A stretch of 56,927 nucleotides of DNA from the IMG/VR virus record IMGVR_UViG_3300037247_001878, positions 1 through 56,927 of that record. The stretch is one strand, 5' to 3'. The stretch comes from a virus. Each line of letters starts with the position of its first letter. Within the stretch, counting starts at the first letter, position 1. Shown here in pieces: positions 39,788 through 47,839 of the stretch. Under the pieces are notes generated by a model, which saw nothing but the letters and a program-made list of their open reading frames with translations, did no database searches and was not told the origin of the DNA. Both the position numbers and the translations under genes were made by a program.

Positions 39788-39945
39788 GTGCGTGATCCCC
39801 CGTCCCGCCGGCGCGGGTTTCTCCGCGCCCTCGAACATTGGCCCGTCTCCCGGGTTGCTCTCATGGAAACGCCCGCCTCGGCGGGGCCGGTGCGGGCGCA
39901 GTTTTGAACGCTGTCTGAATCGCTACCGAATTCGGGTACCGGCTG

Positions 39946-40848
39946 TCAAGCCCCTTGCATGCGGGCTTGGGTTTCCGCGGCTTTCAGGCGCTCGACGCGC
40001 TTGAGCCACAGGCCCCGAGTCGCGTAATAGCCCGCGACTCCGTCGAGCGCGGTCGTCAACACCCCGAGTGCCTTGTGCTTATTCGTCCGTTCCCCGCCAC
40101 CGCGCTCGATGCGCACGCAGTCCTCGATCGAGCGGTCCATGCCGATCACGTGGTAGAGCAGGCGCGCGCCCAGGCTGCCGCGCCCGCCGAGGTGGTCGTA
40201 GATCCCGAATACCTCGTCCTTGGCGTCGAGCGTCGCGTCGGCGGCGGGCCCAGTCCCAGAGATCGCGGTCCGGACCCGTAGCAGATCGTAGGCTCGTCCA
40301 GGATGGAGCCCGCCGGCGATGAAGGCCCTGTGGAAGCGCAGCGCCATGTCGCGCTGGCGCTGGCTTAAGGCACCGCGCTTGAGCATGGCCTCGATGCGGT
40401 CCGGGGCCCGCCACGCCAGGATATCGCGCCCGCTCTCGGGATCCGCCAAGGTCTCGCGCGCGAGCGGCCCTTGGCGCCGGCGCGCCGCGCTCGGGCGGCC
40501 GGGCGAGCCGCTGACCGGAAGCGAACCATGGGCGCGGCGCCACTGCGCGCGCTCGCTCTCGCCACGGCGGCGGCGCGCCCGCCGGTTGCGCCAGACGAAC
40601 AGCCGGGACAGCGGCTCGGTCACCTCCCAGAGCTCGACCGCACCGTTGCTGCCACGCCGCCGCAGGCGGAAGAACAGGCGCCCGAGGCGCGGGTGGTAGC
40701 CCTCGAACAGGAAGCGCCACTTGAGATCGGGCCGGGCCTCGGCCTGGACGGTGACCCCGTCGGGGAACTTGCAACCCAGCCACTCGAGCTCGGCCAATTC
40801 GAAGGGGAAGCCGTGAATCGTGTCGGCGATCGCCTCAACCACGCGCAT
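39946..40848 (-). CDS. Hypothetical protein upstream of cos region
   Basis: 300 residues. A compact N-terminal domain (TIHGFPFELAELEWLGCKFP; WRFLFEGYHPRLGRLFFRLR) is followed by an Arg-rich linker and a helical C-terminal domain (IEDCVRIERGGGERTNKHKA; LTTALDGVAGYYA). The C-terminal part resembles helical modules in alphaproteobacterial phage regulators, but no family is recognised. Last gene of the replication operon and directly before cos, so a late regulator or packaging helper is possible. Confidence 0.6.
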   Translation of the reverse strand: MRVVEAIADTIHGFPFELAELEWLGCKFPDGVTVQAEARPDLKWRFLFEGYHPRLGRLFFRLRRRGSNGAVELWEVTEPLSRLFVWRNRRARRRRGESERAQWRRAHGSLPVSGSPGRPSAARRRQGPLARETLADPESGRDILAWRAPDRIEAMLKRGALSQRQRDMALRFHRAFIAGGLHPGRAYDLLRVRTAISGTGPAADATLDAKDEVFGIYDHLGGRGSLGARLLYHVIGMDRSIEDCVRIERGGGERTNKHKALGVLTTALDGVAGYYATRGLWLKRVERLKAAETQARMQGA

Positions 40849-41809
40849 GCGCTCCTCTCCGCTCCTTGCGCTCGCGGTCCCTGGCGGCGTCGCCGGCCCA
40901 GTGGTACATGTTCACGGCAACGCGCCGGCTCAGTATCTCCTCGAGCGCCTCGCCGAAGCTCTCCTTGACGTGCATGGCCGTGAACTTGCTGGGGGCGGCC
41001 AGTTCGTACACCGTGCCGTTGTCGCTCACCGGGGTGAGTTCTTTAAGCCAGGTGTTCCATACGGACTCGCCCAGTATGGCGACGATCTGCCGTTCCGAAC
41101 TGCGCCAAAGCGCGTTGGCCGGCGTCTCGGGCTTGGCCAGCGCCGTCACCTCCCGCTCGCGCGCCTCGCGCAGCTCGATGTAGCCCCGCAGCGCGGAGGC
41201 CAACGCGCGCCGTAACAAGACGCCCTCCAAGCATTTCTCGCGCAGTTCCGTCCAGGTCGGGAAGAACCGCTGTGTGTCCGCCCATTCCCTGCAGGCCGCT
41301 TTGACCGCGTCCAGCGGATACTCGGCCAGCAACGCCGACAGGGCATTGATCTGGGCCTTCAGGTCGTCGGGCGTAAGCGCCTTGGAAACCGTCAGAAGCT
41401 TGAGGAAACCGACCGCCTGCCCGCAATCGCGTTGACCTGCGCGTGCGTCGAGACGCTCGACCAAGTGCAGCGCCGCCTTGGCGTCAGCCAGGGACGCGCC
41501 CTCGGCGAGCGTATAGTCGGCGGTGTAGGACTGGGACCAGTCCTCGCCAGGCCGCGCGCCTGGGCGCTGGCGCCAACGCTCGACCCGCTCAATCCGGGAG
41601 ATCACGGATGGCGGCAACCACGCCTTGATCGCCGCGTCGATCGCCCCTGGCGCCGCCTCGGCCAGCAGCGCCCGGGCCTCGGGCAGGGTCGCCGGGGCGT
41701 TCCTTGCGGAGCCAGACGGCGAAAGCGCTATGGCCGTGCCCGGACCATCGCAGGTGGGTGCGGGTGCGCCCGTTTCCGGCGGTGAAGTGGGTTTTGAAGT
41801 TGCTTGCAT
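40835..41809 (-). CDS. Replication protein with DnaA-N-like C terminus
   Basis: 324 residues. A helical middle (LSALLAEYPLDAVKAACREW; FPTWTELREKCLE) matches phage replication factors of alphaproteobacteria. The C-terminal part (WRSSERQIVAILGESVWNTW; ELAAPSKFTAMHVKESFGEA) is like the DnaA N-terminal domain that recruits helicase. It follows and overlaps the initiator-like gene. A helicase-loader or DnaA-contact role is inferred. Confidence 0.65.
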   Translation of the reverse strand: MQATSKPTSPPETGAPAPTCDGPGTAIALSPSGSARNAPATLPEARALLAEAAPGAIDAAIKAWLPPSVISRIERVERWRQRPGARPGEDWSQSYTADYTLAEGASLADAKAALHLVERLDARAGQRDCGQAVGFLKLLTVSKALTPDDLKAQINALSALLAEYPLDAVKAACREWADTQRFFPTWTELREKCLEGVLLRRALASALRGYIELREAREREVTALAKPETPANALWRSSERQIVAILGESVWNTWLKELTPVSDNGTVYELAAPSKFTAMHVKESFGEALEEILSRRVAVNMYHWAGDAARDRERKERRGAHARG

Positions 41810-42464
41810 GGTCGCGAACCTCCTGGTCGCAAAAGCCGCGCTCCCGGCCATAGGCAAAATCCCATGGCCCCGCCTCCCAGTCGGCGCCCAGACGCGTCCC
41901 GCGCGCACGTCTCGAGTCGGATGATGGTTCTGATGATGGTTCAGATGACGGTTCTTCCTTATAGGGGACTCCCGCAGCTGGAGGGTTGCTCCCGCAGCTG
42001 GAGGGTTGCTCCCGCAGCTGGAGGGTTGTGCAACCCTCCCGCGTCTGGATGGTTGATTGCCCGTCCGAGGGCTCGTGCAACCCTCCAGTTTCCGGAGGGT
42101 TGCTTTTCTTCTCCGCCGCCCGCAAGGCCGCCCAAGAGGTCGGACCGTTCCGTCGGTAAAGCGCGTCGGCGCGGTCGATATCGATCCAATAGCGGGTCGT
42201 TTTGCCGGCCTGTTTTCCGTCCTCGTCCTGGGGCGCACGGCCGCCCTTGCCGCCGCGTTTGAGCACCAATACGCGGTCGTTCCGCAAACACCGCAGATGG
42301 TTGCGCACGGTGCTGCTGCCGAGCCCGGTCTCGCGCGCGACCCGCTCCACCGAAGGCCAAGTGAAGCCGTCGTCGTTCGCCTGGTCGGCGAACTTGAGCA
42401 GAATTAATTTCGGCGCCGACGGCAGTACGAGCCGCCATGTGGGCGAGGTGTAGTGGACGCTCAC
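41589..42464 (-). CDS. Replication initiator with N-terminal HTH and embedded iterons
   Basis: 291 residues from GTG 42464 (GTGA overlap with upstream stop). Residues about 10-70 form a winged helix (HTH_36-like: PSVERVARETGLGSSTVRNH). A low-complexity linker contains EPSS repeats. The part near 190-245 (WDFAYGRERGFCDQEV; HSAFAVWLRKE) resembles the C-terminal module of phage O-like replication proteins. The last 45 residues overlap the next gene by 221 bases. The coding DNA of the linker holds the iterons at 41971-42103, a lambda-O-like design. Confidence 0.7.
   Translation of the reverse strand: MSVHYTSPTWRLVLPSAPKLILLKFADQANDDGFTWPSVERVARETGLGSSTVRNHLRCLRNDRVLVLKRGGKGGRAPQDEDGKQAGKTTRYWIDIDRADALYRRNGPTSWAALRAAEKKSNPPETGGLHEPSDGQSTIQTREGCTTLQLREQPSSCGSNPPAAGVPYKEEPSSEPSSEPSSDSRRARGTRLGADWEAGPWDFAYGRERGFCDQEVRDHASNFKTHFTAGNGRTRTHLRWSGHGHSAFAVWLRKERPGDPARGPGAAGRGGARGDRRGDQGVVAAIRDLPD
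41928..42103. repeat. Iterons: candidate phage replication origin
   Basis: Three identical-phase 20-bp units (CCCGCAGCTGGAGGGTTGCT type) occupy 41971-41990, 41991-42010 and 42011-42030. They are followed by an inverted GCAACCCTC (42030) and a palindromic pair GCAACCCTCC/GGAGGGTTGC (about 42077-42103). Beside them lie three 12-bp repeats of GATGATGGTTCT type (about 41928-41958). Iterons within the initiator gene are how lambda-like origins are built. Confidence 0.65.
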
Positions 42465-42757
42465 GGCGCAGCCTCCGGCTCATCGGACCGCCCGGCCGCC
42501 TTGATGGTCGCGGCGACGAAACTGGGCGAGCGCGTCATCAGGCAGCGGACGCATTGTTCCACGTGGCTCGGGAGATCGACGGCCAATTCGGCTAAGATGT
42601 CGTCGCGCGCACGCGCGCTGGGGATCAGCGAGATAATGCTCGCCAGGACGACTCCGAGGATGGCGATCGCTTCTCCTTGAGTGATTGATTCAGCCTTGAT
42701 TTCCGCGCCGAAGCGGTCGACCATTTCGCCGAGGATTTTCTCGCCCCGCTCGCTCAT
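42461..42757 (-). CDS. Hypothetical small protein before the initiator
   Basis: 98 residues, mostly helical (KILGEMVDRFGAEIKAESIT; AIAILGVVLASIISLIPSAR, a moderately hydrophobic helix). It overlaps both neighbours (GTGA and ATGA), so it is translated with the replication genes. No family recognised. Confidence 0.6.
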   Translation of the reverse strand: MSERGEKILGEMVDRFGAEIKAESITQGEAIAILGVVLASIISLIPSARARDDILAELAVDLPSHVEQCVRCLMTRSPSFVAATIKAAGRSDEPEAAP

Positions 42758-43719
42758 GGCGTGGTCTCCGGGCTCTCCGCCGCAGGCGTTGGCCCGCAGG
42801 TGGGTGCACCAACGCTCTCTTTCGTTGCCCCGGGCCGCCGGCCAACCCCCGGGGCAGCCCCGGCGCGCGGGGCGAAAAGATCGCGCCCGGCGCGCGCCGC
42901 CGGGTTAATCCAGAGCACCTCCGTGCGTTTCCTAGCGCCGTCGGCGCGCGCCGCCCATTCGACCCGGTGCCAGTCGGCGAGCGCGTCGTCGTAGAGCGCC
43001 GAGGGGTAGCCCGAGAGGACCACCATGCCTTGCAGCCCGCGAACGAAGGCGAGCAGCTCGACGTGGTCGTCGCGGGTCATTTCGACGGCGTAGATCCCGC
43101 GCCTGTATTTCAGGTCGTAGGGGTTCTTCAGGCTCCGCGTCTCGGGCAGGTAGGGCGGGTCCAGGTAGAACAGGGTCTCGGCCCCGTCGTAGCGCGCCAT
43201 AACCTCGATCGCCGGCTTGCACTCGATCACCACGCCGGCAAGGCGCGCCACCACGGCGCGGAGCGCCTGCGGGTAGGTCACCCACTCGTGGGCGGGAATA
43301 CCGCCCGCGCGGGTAGAATTGCTGCGAAACCCGGTCCGCGCGGCGCTCGGTCGCGCATGCGCTGTCGAGCCGAAGCCTTGATAGGACCGGACGCACAGCC
43401 GCCGCGCCGCCTCCACGGGGTCGCCGCTCGGTTCGTAGGCGCCGTCGAATTCGCCGCGTGCGAAGGGGGTGAGTTCCAGCGCCCGGATCAGCTCGGCCGC
43501 GCGCGCGGGGTCGCGCAGCACCCGGAAAAGCTCGACCACCTCGCGGTCCAGGTCGTTGTAGACCTCGGCGTAGGCGCGCGGCTTGGCCAGCAGCACCGAG
43601 GCGGCGCCGCCGAAGGGCTCGACGTAGACCCGGTGCGGCGGGAAATGGGCGACAATGCGCTTGCGGTCGCGGAACTTGCCGCCGTGCCAACGCAATACCG
43701 GGCGGGTGGGCGCGGTCAT
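42754..43719 (-). CDS. D12-class adenine-N6 DNA methyltransferase (Dam-like)
   Basis: 321 residues. It opens with PVLRWHGGKFRDRKRIV, the usual Dam start; FGGAAS (36-41) is the SAM motif and DPPY (187-190) the catalytic motif. An internal TRD region lies between. It overlaps the C5 methyltransferase gene by four bases. Expected role: methylating phage DNA against host restriction or for packaging/regulation. Target site not deducible. Confidence 0.9.
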   Translation of the reverse strand: MTAPTRPVLRWHGGKFRDRKRIVAHFPPHRVYVEPFGGAASVLLAKPRAYAEVYNDLDREVVELFRVLRDPARAAELIRALELTPFARGEFDGAYEPSGDPVEAARRLCVRSYQGFGSTAHARPSAARTGFRSNSTRAGGIPAHEWVTYPQALRAVVARLAGVVIECKPAIEVMARYDGAETLFYLDPPYLPETRSLKNPYDLKYRRGIYAVEMTRDDHVELLAFVRGLQGMVVLSGYPSALYDDALADWHRVEWAARADGARKRTEVLWINPAARAGRDLFAPRAGAAPGVGRRPGATKESVGAPTCGPTPAAESPETTP

Positions 43720-45317
43720 GCCACGTCCTCCGCGTCCGCTTTCGCAACCAGGTTCGCCCGCACGACAGCTTCCGCGACCTGGGGGCTCACCGAGTTGCCG
43801 CACTTCTCGATCTGCGCCGTCTTGGTCAGCGGCGCGCCGTCCTTGAGCGGCGCGATCTCGTAGCTGCCGGGGAAGCCCTGCGCGGTGAACAGCTCGCGCG
43901 GGGTCAGCATGCGCATCCCGATATCGGCGATGACGTAGGGCGTGCCGCCGATCTCGACGGTGACGACGCCGAAGCGCGCCTTGGTGGTCGCCGTGTGTAG
44001 CGGGTCGCGGAGGTCCTGTAGCTGCCCGCCGTCGCCGAAATACTTGATCAGGAAAGCCCGAACCTCGCCCAAGTGCATGCCGCCGGCGGTGATCGTCGGC
44101 ATGGGCTCCGTGACCGCCTGGCCGTGGCGGCAGGTGCCGCGCAGTTTGATCAGGTGCGAGGTCACGACCTGCTGTTGCGTGCCGCGCTGGGTCACGGTCG
44201 AGAGCGGCTTGCGCAGGTCGTGGCCGACCATGCCGCCGTTGTGCTGGGCCAGGAAAGCCGTCACCAGGGCGTGCTTGGCGCCGCCGGCGACGACCGTGCC
44301 GAGCGGCTTGCCGAGCCCCGGCACCCGTGGCGCCTGGCCCGGTCGCTCGCCATAGCCGGTCTGGATCAAGGTCGACGCGACCAGGGCGAATCTGTTCGCC
44401 TGGGTCGTGATCGTGTGGAGCGGTTCCTGGACGCCCTGGCAGGGTTTGGAGCCAAAGTTGTTCTTGACCAGGGTCGGCAAGACTAGAGCGTGGCCGCCGG
44501 TCGAGGTGATCGTGCGCAGAGGATCTCCGAGTCCGTAGACGCAACCTGCGTTGCTCTTGTGCATATCGGTGCGGATGACGAACGGCTCCGCGGCCTCGAT
44601 CACGTAGCGCTGGATCCCGCGCGCGATGCGCCGCTGCGTCGCCGCGGCGAGCGGCCGCTTGCGTTCGAAGATCGACGGACAGGGCAACGAGAAGTCGATG
44701 CACTCGGCCGCCGTGCGGTAGGGGATCAGCCCGGGCCCGTGGCTCGGCGCCGGCCAGACGATCGGGCGCCCGTCGCGTCGGGCCACAACGAACAGCCGCT
44801 TGCGGATGGTCGGCGCGCCGTAGTCGCAGGCGCGCAGCTCGCGCCACTCGACCCGGTAGCCGAGATCCTGCAACTGCGAGACCCAGCGCTCGAAGGTCAG
44901 GCCCCTGCGCCGCGGGCAGCGCCGGCCGCTGCGGGTCAACGGGCCCCAGCCGGCGAACTCCTCGACGTTCTCAAGCACGATCACCCGCGGCCTGGCGCGC
45001 GCCGCCCAGCGCAGCACGACCCAGGCCAGGCCGCGGACCCGCTTGCTGACCGGCCGCCCGCCCTTGGCCTTGGAGAAGTCCTTGCAGTCGGGGGAGAACC
45101 AGGCGATCTCGACCGGCGCTCCGCCGCAGGCCACGACCGGGTCGACGGCCCAGACGTTCTCGCAGTAATGCGTCGTCGCCGGGTGGTTGGCCCGGTGCAT
45201 CAGGATCGCGTTCTCGTCGTGGTTGACCGCGATCGAGACCGGCCGGCCGAGCGCCCGCTCCATGCCCAGGCTGGCACCGCCCCCGCCGGCGAAGTTATCG
45301 ACCGAGAGGTGATTCAC
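43716..45317 (-). CDS. C5-cytosine DNA methyltransferase
   Basis: 533 residues. Motif I is FAGGGGASLG (9-18), motif IV FSPDCKDFSKAKGG with catalytic Cys78, motif VI ENVEEF (116-121), motif VIII region near IRKRLFVVARRDG, and C-terminal motif X (GNSVSPQVAEAVV). The target-recognition region is unusually long and contains six variants of a P-L-x-T-I-T phrase spaced 45-60 residues apart. Protects phage DNA or alters gene control. Target unknown. Confidence 0.9.
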   Translation of the reverse strand: MNHLSVDNFAGGGGASLGMERALGRPVSIAVNHDENAILMHRANHPATTHYCENVWAVDPVVACGGAPVEIAWFSPDCKDFSKAKGGRPVSKRVRGLAWVVLRWAARARPRVIVLENVEEFAGWGPLTRSGRRCPRRRGLTFERWVSQLQDLGYRVEWRELRACDYGAPTIRKRLFVVARRDGRPIVWPAPSHGPGLIPYRTAAECIDFSLPCPSIFERKRPLAAATQRRIARGIQRYVIEAAEPFVIRTDMHKSNAGCVYGLGDPLRTITSTGGHALVLPTLVKNNFGSKPCQGVQEPLHTITTQANRFALVASTLIQTGYGERPGQAPRVPGLGKPLGTVVAGGAKHALVTAFLAQHNGGMVGHDLRKPLSTVTQRGTQQQVVTSHLIKLRGTCRHGQAVTEPMPTITAGGMHLGEVRAFLIKYFGDGGQLQDLRDPLHTATTKARFGVVTVEIGGTPYVIADIGMRMLTPRELFTAQGFPGSYEIAPLKDGAPLTKTAQIEKCGNSVSPQVAEAVVRANLVAKADAEDVA

Positions 45318-45367
45318 GCCGCCCTCCCGGCTTGCGCGCGGCGGTTGCGCGGGTCAGACTGGCGGGC

Positions 45368-46063
45368 ATGATGTTGTCGCGGATCATCGTTGCCGCCCTC
45401 TTGACCGCGTCCGCGATTTTCGCCGCGGTCAGGATCTATTGGCCGGACATCATCGCCCAGCCGGCCAGCGCGGCGGCGTTCCTGGGCGCGCTGGCGGGCG
45501 CCGGCGGCGGCCTGCTGGCCATCATCTTCGGCGCCGTGATCAACGCCGAGCTGAACCGCCGCCGCGACGATCGGCTGCGTGGGGAACAGGCCCGCACGCT
45601 CGCTGTCGCGTTGCGCGCCGAGCTGAGCACGCTTATGGCCGAGGCGGCCTCCCGCGTCAGCAGTGTCGAGTCGCTGCGGGCGACGGATGGCCCTGTGAAC
45701 CCGGCCCAAGTCGTCCATCTGGACATCCCGGCCAAGAAGGTTTTTGGTAGCAACACCCACCACCTCGGCGATCTTGGCGACCGCGCCGCGATTGCCGTGA
45801 TCGCAGCCCACGCGGGGTCGGATGAAATTCGCAGCGATATCGCCGGCGCGCGCGCCCACGCGTCTGACGATTTTATAGATGACAACAACCTCGAGGTATT
45901 TGCGCGGAATTTCCGAAATCTTTTCGAAGCGGCCGCAAAGGGCATCAATGCTCTCAACGCGTTTCTCGGCGAAGCCGCGAGTTTCCCCGACCCGGGATCG
46001 GTCTTGGATCAGGCGCTGGCCGCCCACGCGAGCGAACCTGGTCCCAGAGTATCCACTAAGTAA
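45368..46063 (+). CDS. Plus-strand membrane protein (moron candidate)
   Basis: 231 residues on the strand opposite to its neighbours. Two membrane spans (about 5-24 and 35-58, the second GALAGAGGGLLAIIFGAVIN) precede a soluble cytoplasmic part with helices (LAVALRAELSTLMAEAASRV). The ATG at 45368 is followed by a second ATG; the ribosome site is weak. Isolated reverse-oriented membrane genes in temperate phages are often expressed by the lysogen, for example in superinfection exclusion, which is speculation here. Confidence 0.65.
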   Translation: MMLSRIIVAALLTASAIFAAVRIYWPDIIAQPASAAAFLGALAGAGGGLLAIIFGAVINAELNRRRDDRLRGEQARTLAVALRAELSTLMAEAASRVSSVESLRATDGPVNPAQVVHLDIPAKKVFGSNTHHLGDLGDRAAIAVIAAHAGSDEIRSDIAGARAHASDDFIDDNNLEVFARNFRNLFEAAAKGINALNAFLGEAASFPDPGSVLDQALAAHASEPGPRVSTK

Positions 46064-46112
46064 AACGCGGGGCATTTCAGGTACTCGCCTCTGGGCGCTC
46101 GGCCGTTCCGCT

Positions 46113-46694
46113 CTAATCCTCTATCAGATACGGTTGGTCGTAGTTGCCGCGCCGTCTTGACCGCTCGAGCAATTTCGCCTGAATTTCGGTCACGTCCAAC
46201 GTCGGCATCATTGACTCGATTTTGGGCAGGCTGTTCAGAAACTCGATAGCGGCCGCAGAATTGAGGCCATTGGCGATCACCTCGGTCTGTGCGCGGACGC
46301 TTTCGGCTTCGATTTGCACCCGCGCGACCTTCTCCAACGTGTCGATTTCCGCTTTAGCCACACGCCGGAGTTCCTCCCGGCGTTGTCGATATTCGTTCTC
46401 GCCGCGCCGCGCCCAAGAGAAGTTGATCTTCGGTTGGAACTCCTTGGGTATGCCGAGTTTCTCGGCCTCGGCCTCTATTTCTTCGTTGGCCTTCTTTGCA
46501 GCCGCTATTGCCGCGTCGCTCGCCGCCTTCCAGACATCGTTCGTGGCGAAGTCGTGAACCGCAGAAATCTTTTGCTCGAATTCCGCAAGCATAGCGGTTG
46601 ACCGCTGATCGGCGGCGGTTTTGCAGACCCTTTCGCGCTGCTTGATGAGTCGGATGAGGTCGTCTCGCTCGCCTTTTGTCATTTGGCCTTGCAT
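46113..46694 (-). CDS. Hypothetical coiled-coil protein
   Basis: 193 residues, almost entirely helical with Glu/Lys/Arg-rich heptads (about 60-155). It overlaps the MT-A70-like gene in a TGATG junction; an internal ATG at 46682 may be used. No known domain. The neighbourhood suggests DNA metabolism or modification support. Confidence 0.6.
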   Translation of the reverse strand: MQGQMTKGERDDLIRLIKQRERVCKTAADQRSTAMLAEFEQKISAVHDFATNDVWKAASDAAIAAAKKANEEIEAEAEKLGIPKEFQPKINFSWARRGENEYRQRREELRRVAKAEIDTLEKVARVQIEAESVRAQTEVIANGLNSAAAIEFLNSLPKIESMMPTLDVTEIQAKLLERSRRRGNYDQPYLIED

Positions 46695-47839
46695 CACACT
46701 GTCTCTCCTTCGCTGTCTTCTGATACCTGATCCCTGGCCTCTGGAGTCTCGTTCCCCCACACCGTCCAGCCCTTGCGTTCGCTCCGCGCGAAGAGCTCCA
46801 GGTAGAGCCCGCCGACCAGGCGCTCGATGCGGGCGCGCACCTCCTCGGGCTTGGCCGAGTGGTCGCCGCGCGGCGCGATCACCAGCTCGTCGACGTCGGT
46901 GGCCAGGCGCGGCGGAGCGCCCTTGCGCAGCAGCAGGCAGACCTCGACGTTGGCCGCGGTCCAATGGCCGTTGCCCCGGTGGAAGTCCTTGAGGTGGATG
47001 CCCTGCTCTATGGCCTCGGCATCGAACGACGGGTTGGTCTTGAGCCAGGTGAAGGCAATGGTCGAGAACTCGAACACCGGCTTGTCCGACCCGTCGTCGG
47101 CCCAGGCGGTCAGGATGCGGTGCGTGTTCCAGATGTTCGGCCCCGAGGTCCAGTAAAACAGCGCGGTGTCGGGGGCCGCGAGCGCCCGCACGATCGGCCC
47201 CATGGCGATCAGTTCCTCGACCGTCATGGTCGCGTAGTGCATCTCGGCCGAGCGCCCGCCGCCCGACTCGCTGTAGTTCACATATTCGCTCGGCACGTCG
47301 ACCAGGATGGTCGCGAATTCGTTCGGGCGGTCGAAGGCGAGCGCCTCAAGGTCGTCGATGGTGCAGCCGGTCTCGCCGGCGTTGCGCGCCTTGGCGGCGC
47401 GGATCTTGATCAGGTTGCGCAGGCCGCTCGAGCTCGGCATGCGCTCGCCGCTGTGGCCCGCCAGGTAGGCGTTGAAGTCGGCCTCGGGCATGGCGGCGCA
47501 GGCCTGCCAATTCGCGGATTGGCTCTTGTTGATGCCAAGGTCCTTCAACGTGGTCGCATCATGCGACCGCGTTGGCGCCGCCGCGCCCTTGTTTTTCTCC
47601 ATGGCGCCGAGCATCTCGCCGGCGCGGCGCTCGGCGCGTAGCTTGATCTCTGCCGACCAGCGCATGAGGTCCAGGTCCTGGGCCTGGCGCGCATAGGCCC
47701 GCATGGCCTCGGCCTTGTCGCGGATGTCTTTGACCTCGTCGAAATCGTGGGCCACGGCGAGCGCCTGTCGTGCGGCCTCGTAGCGCTGCAGGGCGCGGCC
47801 GGGGGTCGAATCGGGAACGCCGACTTTCAAGACCATCAT
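46694..47839 (-). CDS. MT-A70-like protein with altered catalytic motif, fused to a helical N-terminal domain
   Basis: 381 residues. Residues about 1-150 are a helical domain shared with the next protein (YEAARQALAVAHDFDEVKDI; EIKLRAERRAGEML). Residues about 165-370 follow the MT-A70 adenine methyltransferase fold: ATILVDVPSEYVNYS, YATMTVEEL, LFYWTSGPNIWN, SAKPEEVRARIE, YLELFARSERKGWTVWGNE. The usual DPPW is DVPS (181-184), so catalysis may be lost or changed. Could be a decoy, a structural or a regulatory DNA-binding protein. Confidence 0.75.
   Translation of the reverse strand: MMVLKVGVPDSTPGRALQRYEAARQALAVAHDFDEVKDIRDKAEAMRAYARQAQDLDLMRWSAEIKLRAERRAGEMLGAMEKNKGAAAPTRSHDATTLKDLGINKSQSANWQACAAMPEADFNAYLAGHSGERMPSSSGLRNLIKIRAAKARNAGETGCTIDDLEALAFDRPNEFATILVDVPSEYVNYSESGGGRSAEMHYATMTVEELIAMGPIVRALAAPDTALFYWTSGPNIWNTHRILTAWADDGSDKPVFEFSTIAFTWLKTNPSFDAEAIEQGIHLKDFHRGNGHWTAANVEVCLLLRKGAPPRLATDVDELVIAPRGDHSAKPEEVRARIERLVGGLYLELFARSERKGWTVWGNETPEARDQVSEDSEGETV

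Larger units (their letters stand above)
39525..39945. other. Gene-free 421-bp region, candidate cos site
   Basis: No gene fits this interval between terminase and the upstream operon. It contains five GTTCAG repeats (39575-39609), a 12-bp inverted repeat (39728-39739 with 39776-39787, 36-base spacer) and further GC dyads near 39795-39835. A region beside a Nu1/gpA terminase pair is where cos with its binding repeats is expected. The nick positions cannot be located by eye. Confidence 0.5.

Noticed and set aside
42754-44847. Fusion of adenine methyltransferase with a long upstream segment
   Set aside because: The upstream part is an out-of-frame shadow of the C5 methyltransferase; ATG 43719 with ATGA overlap is the natural start.
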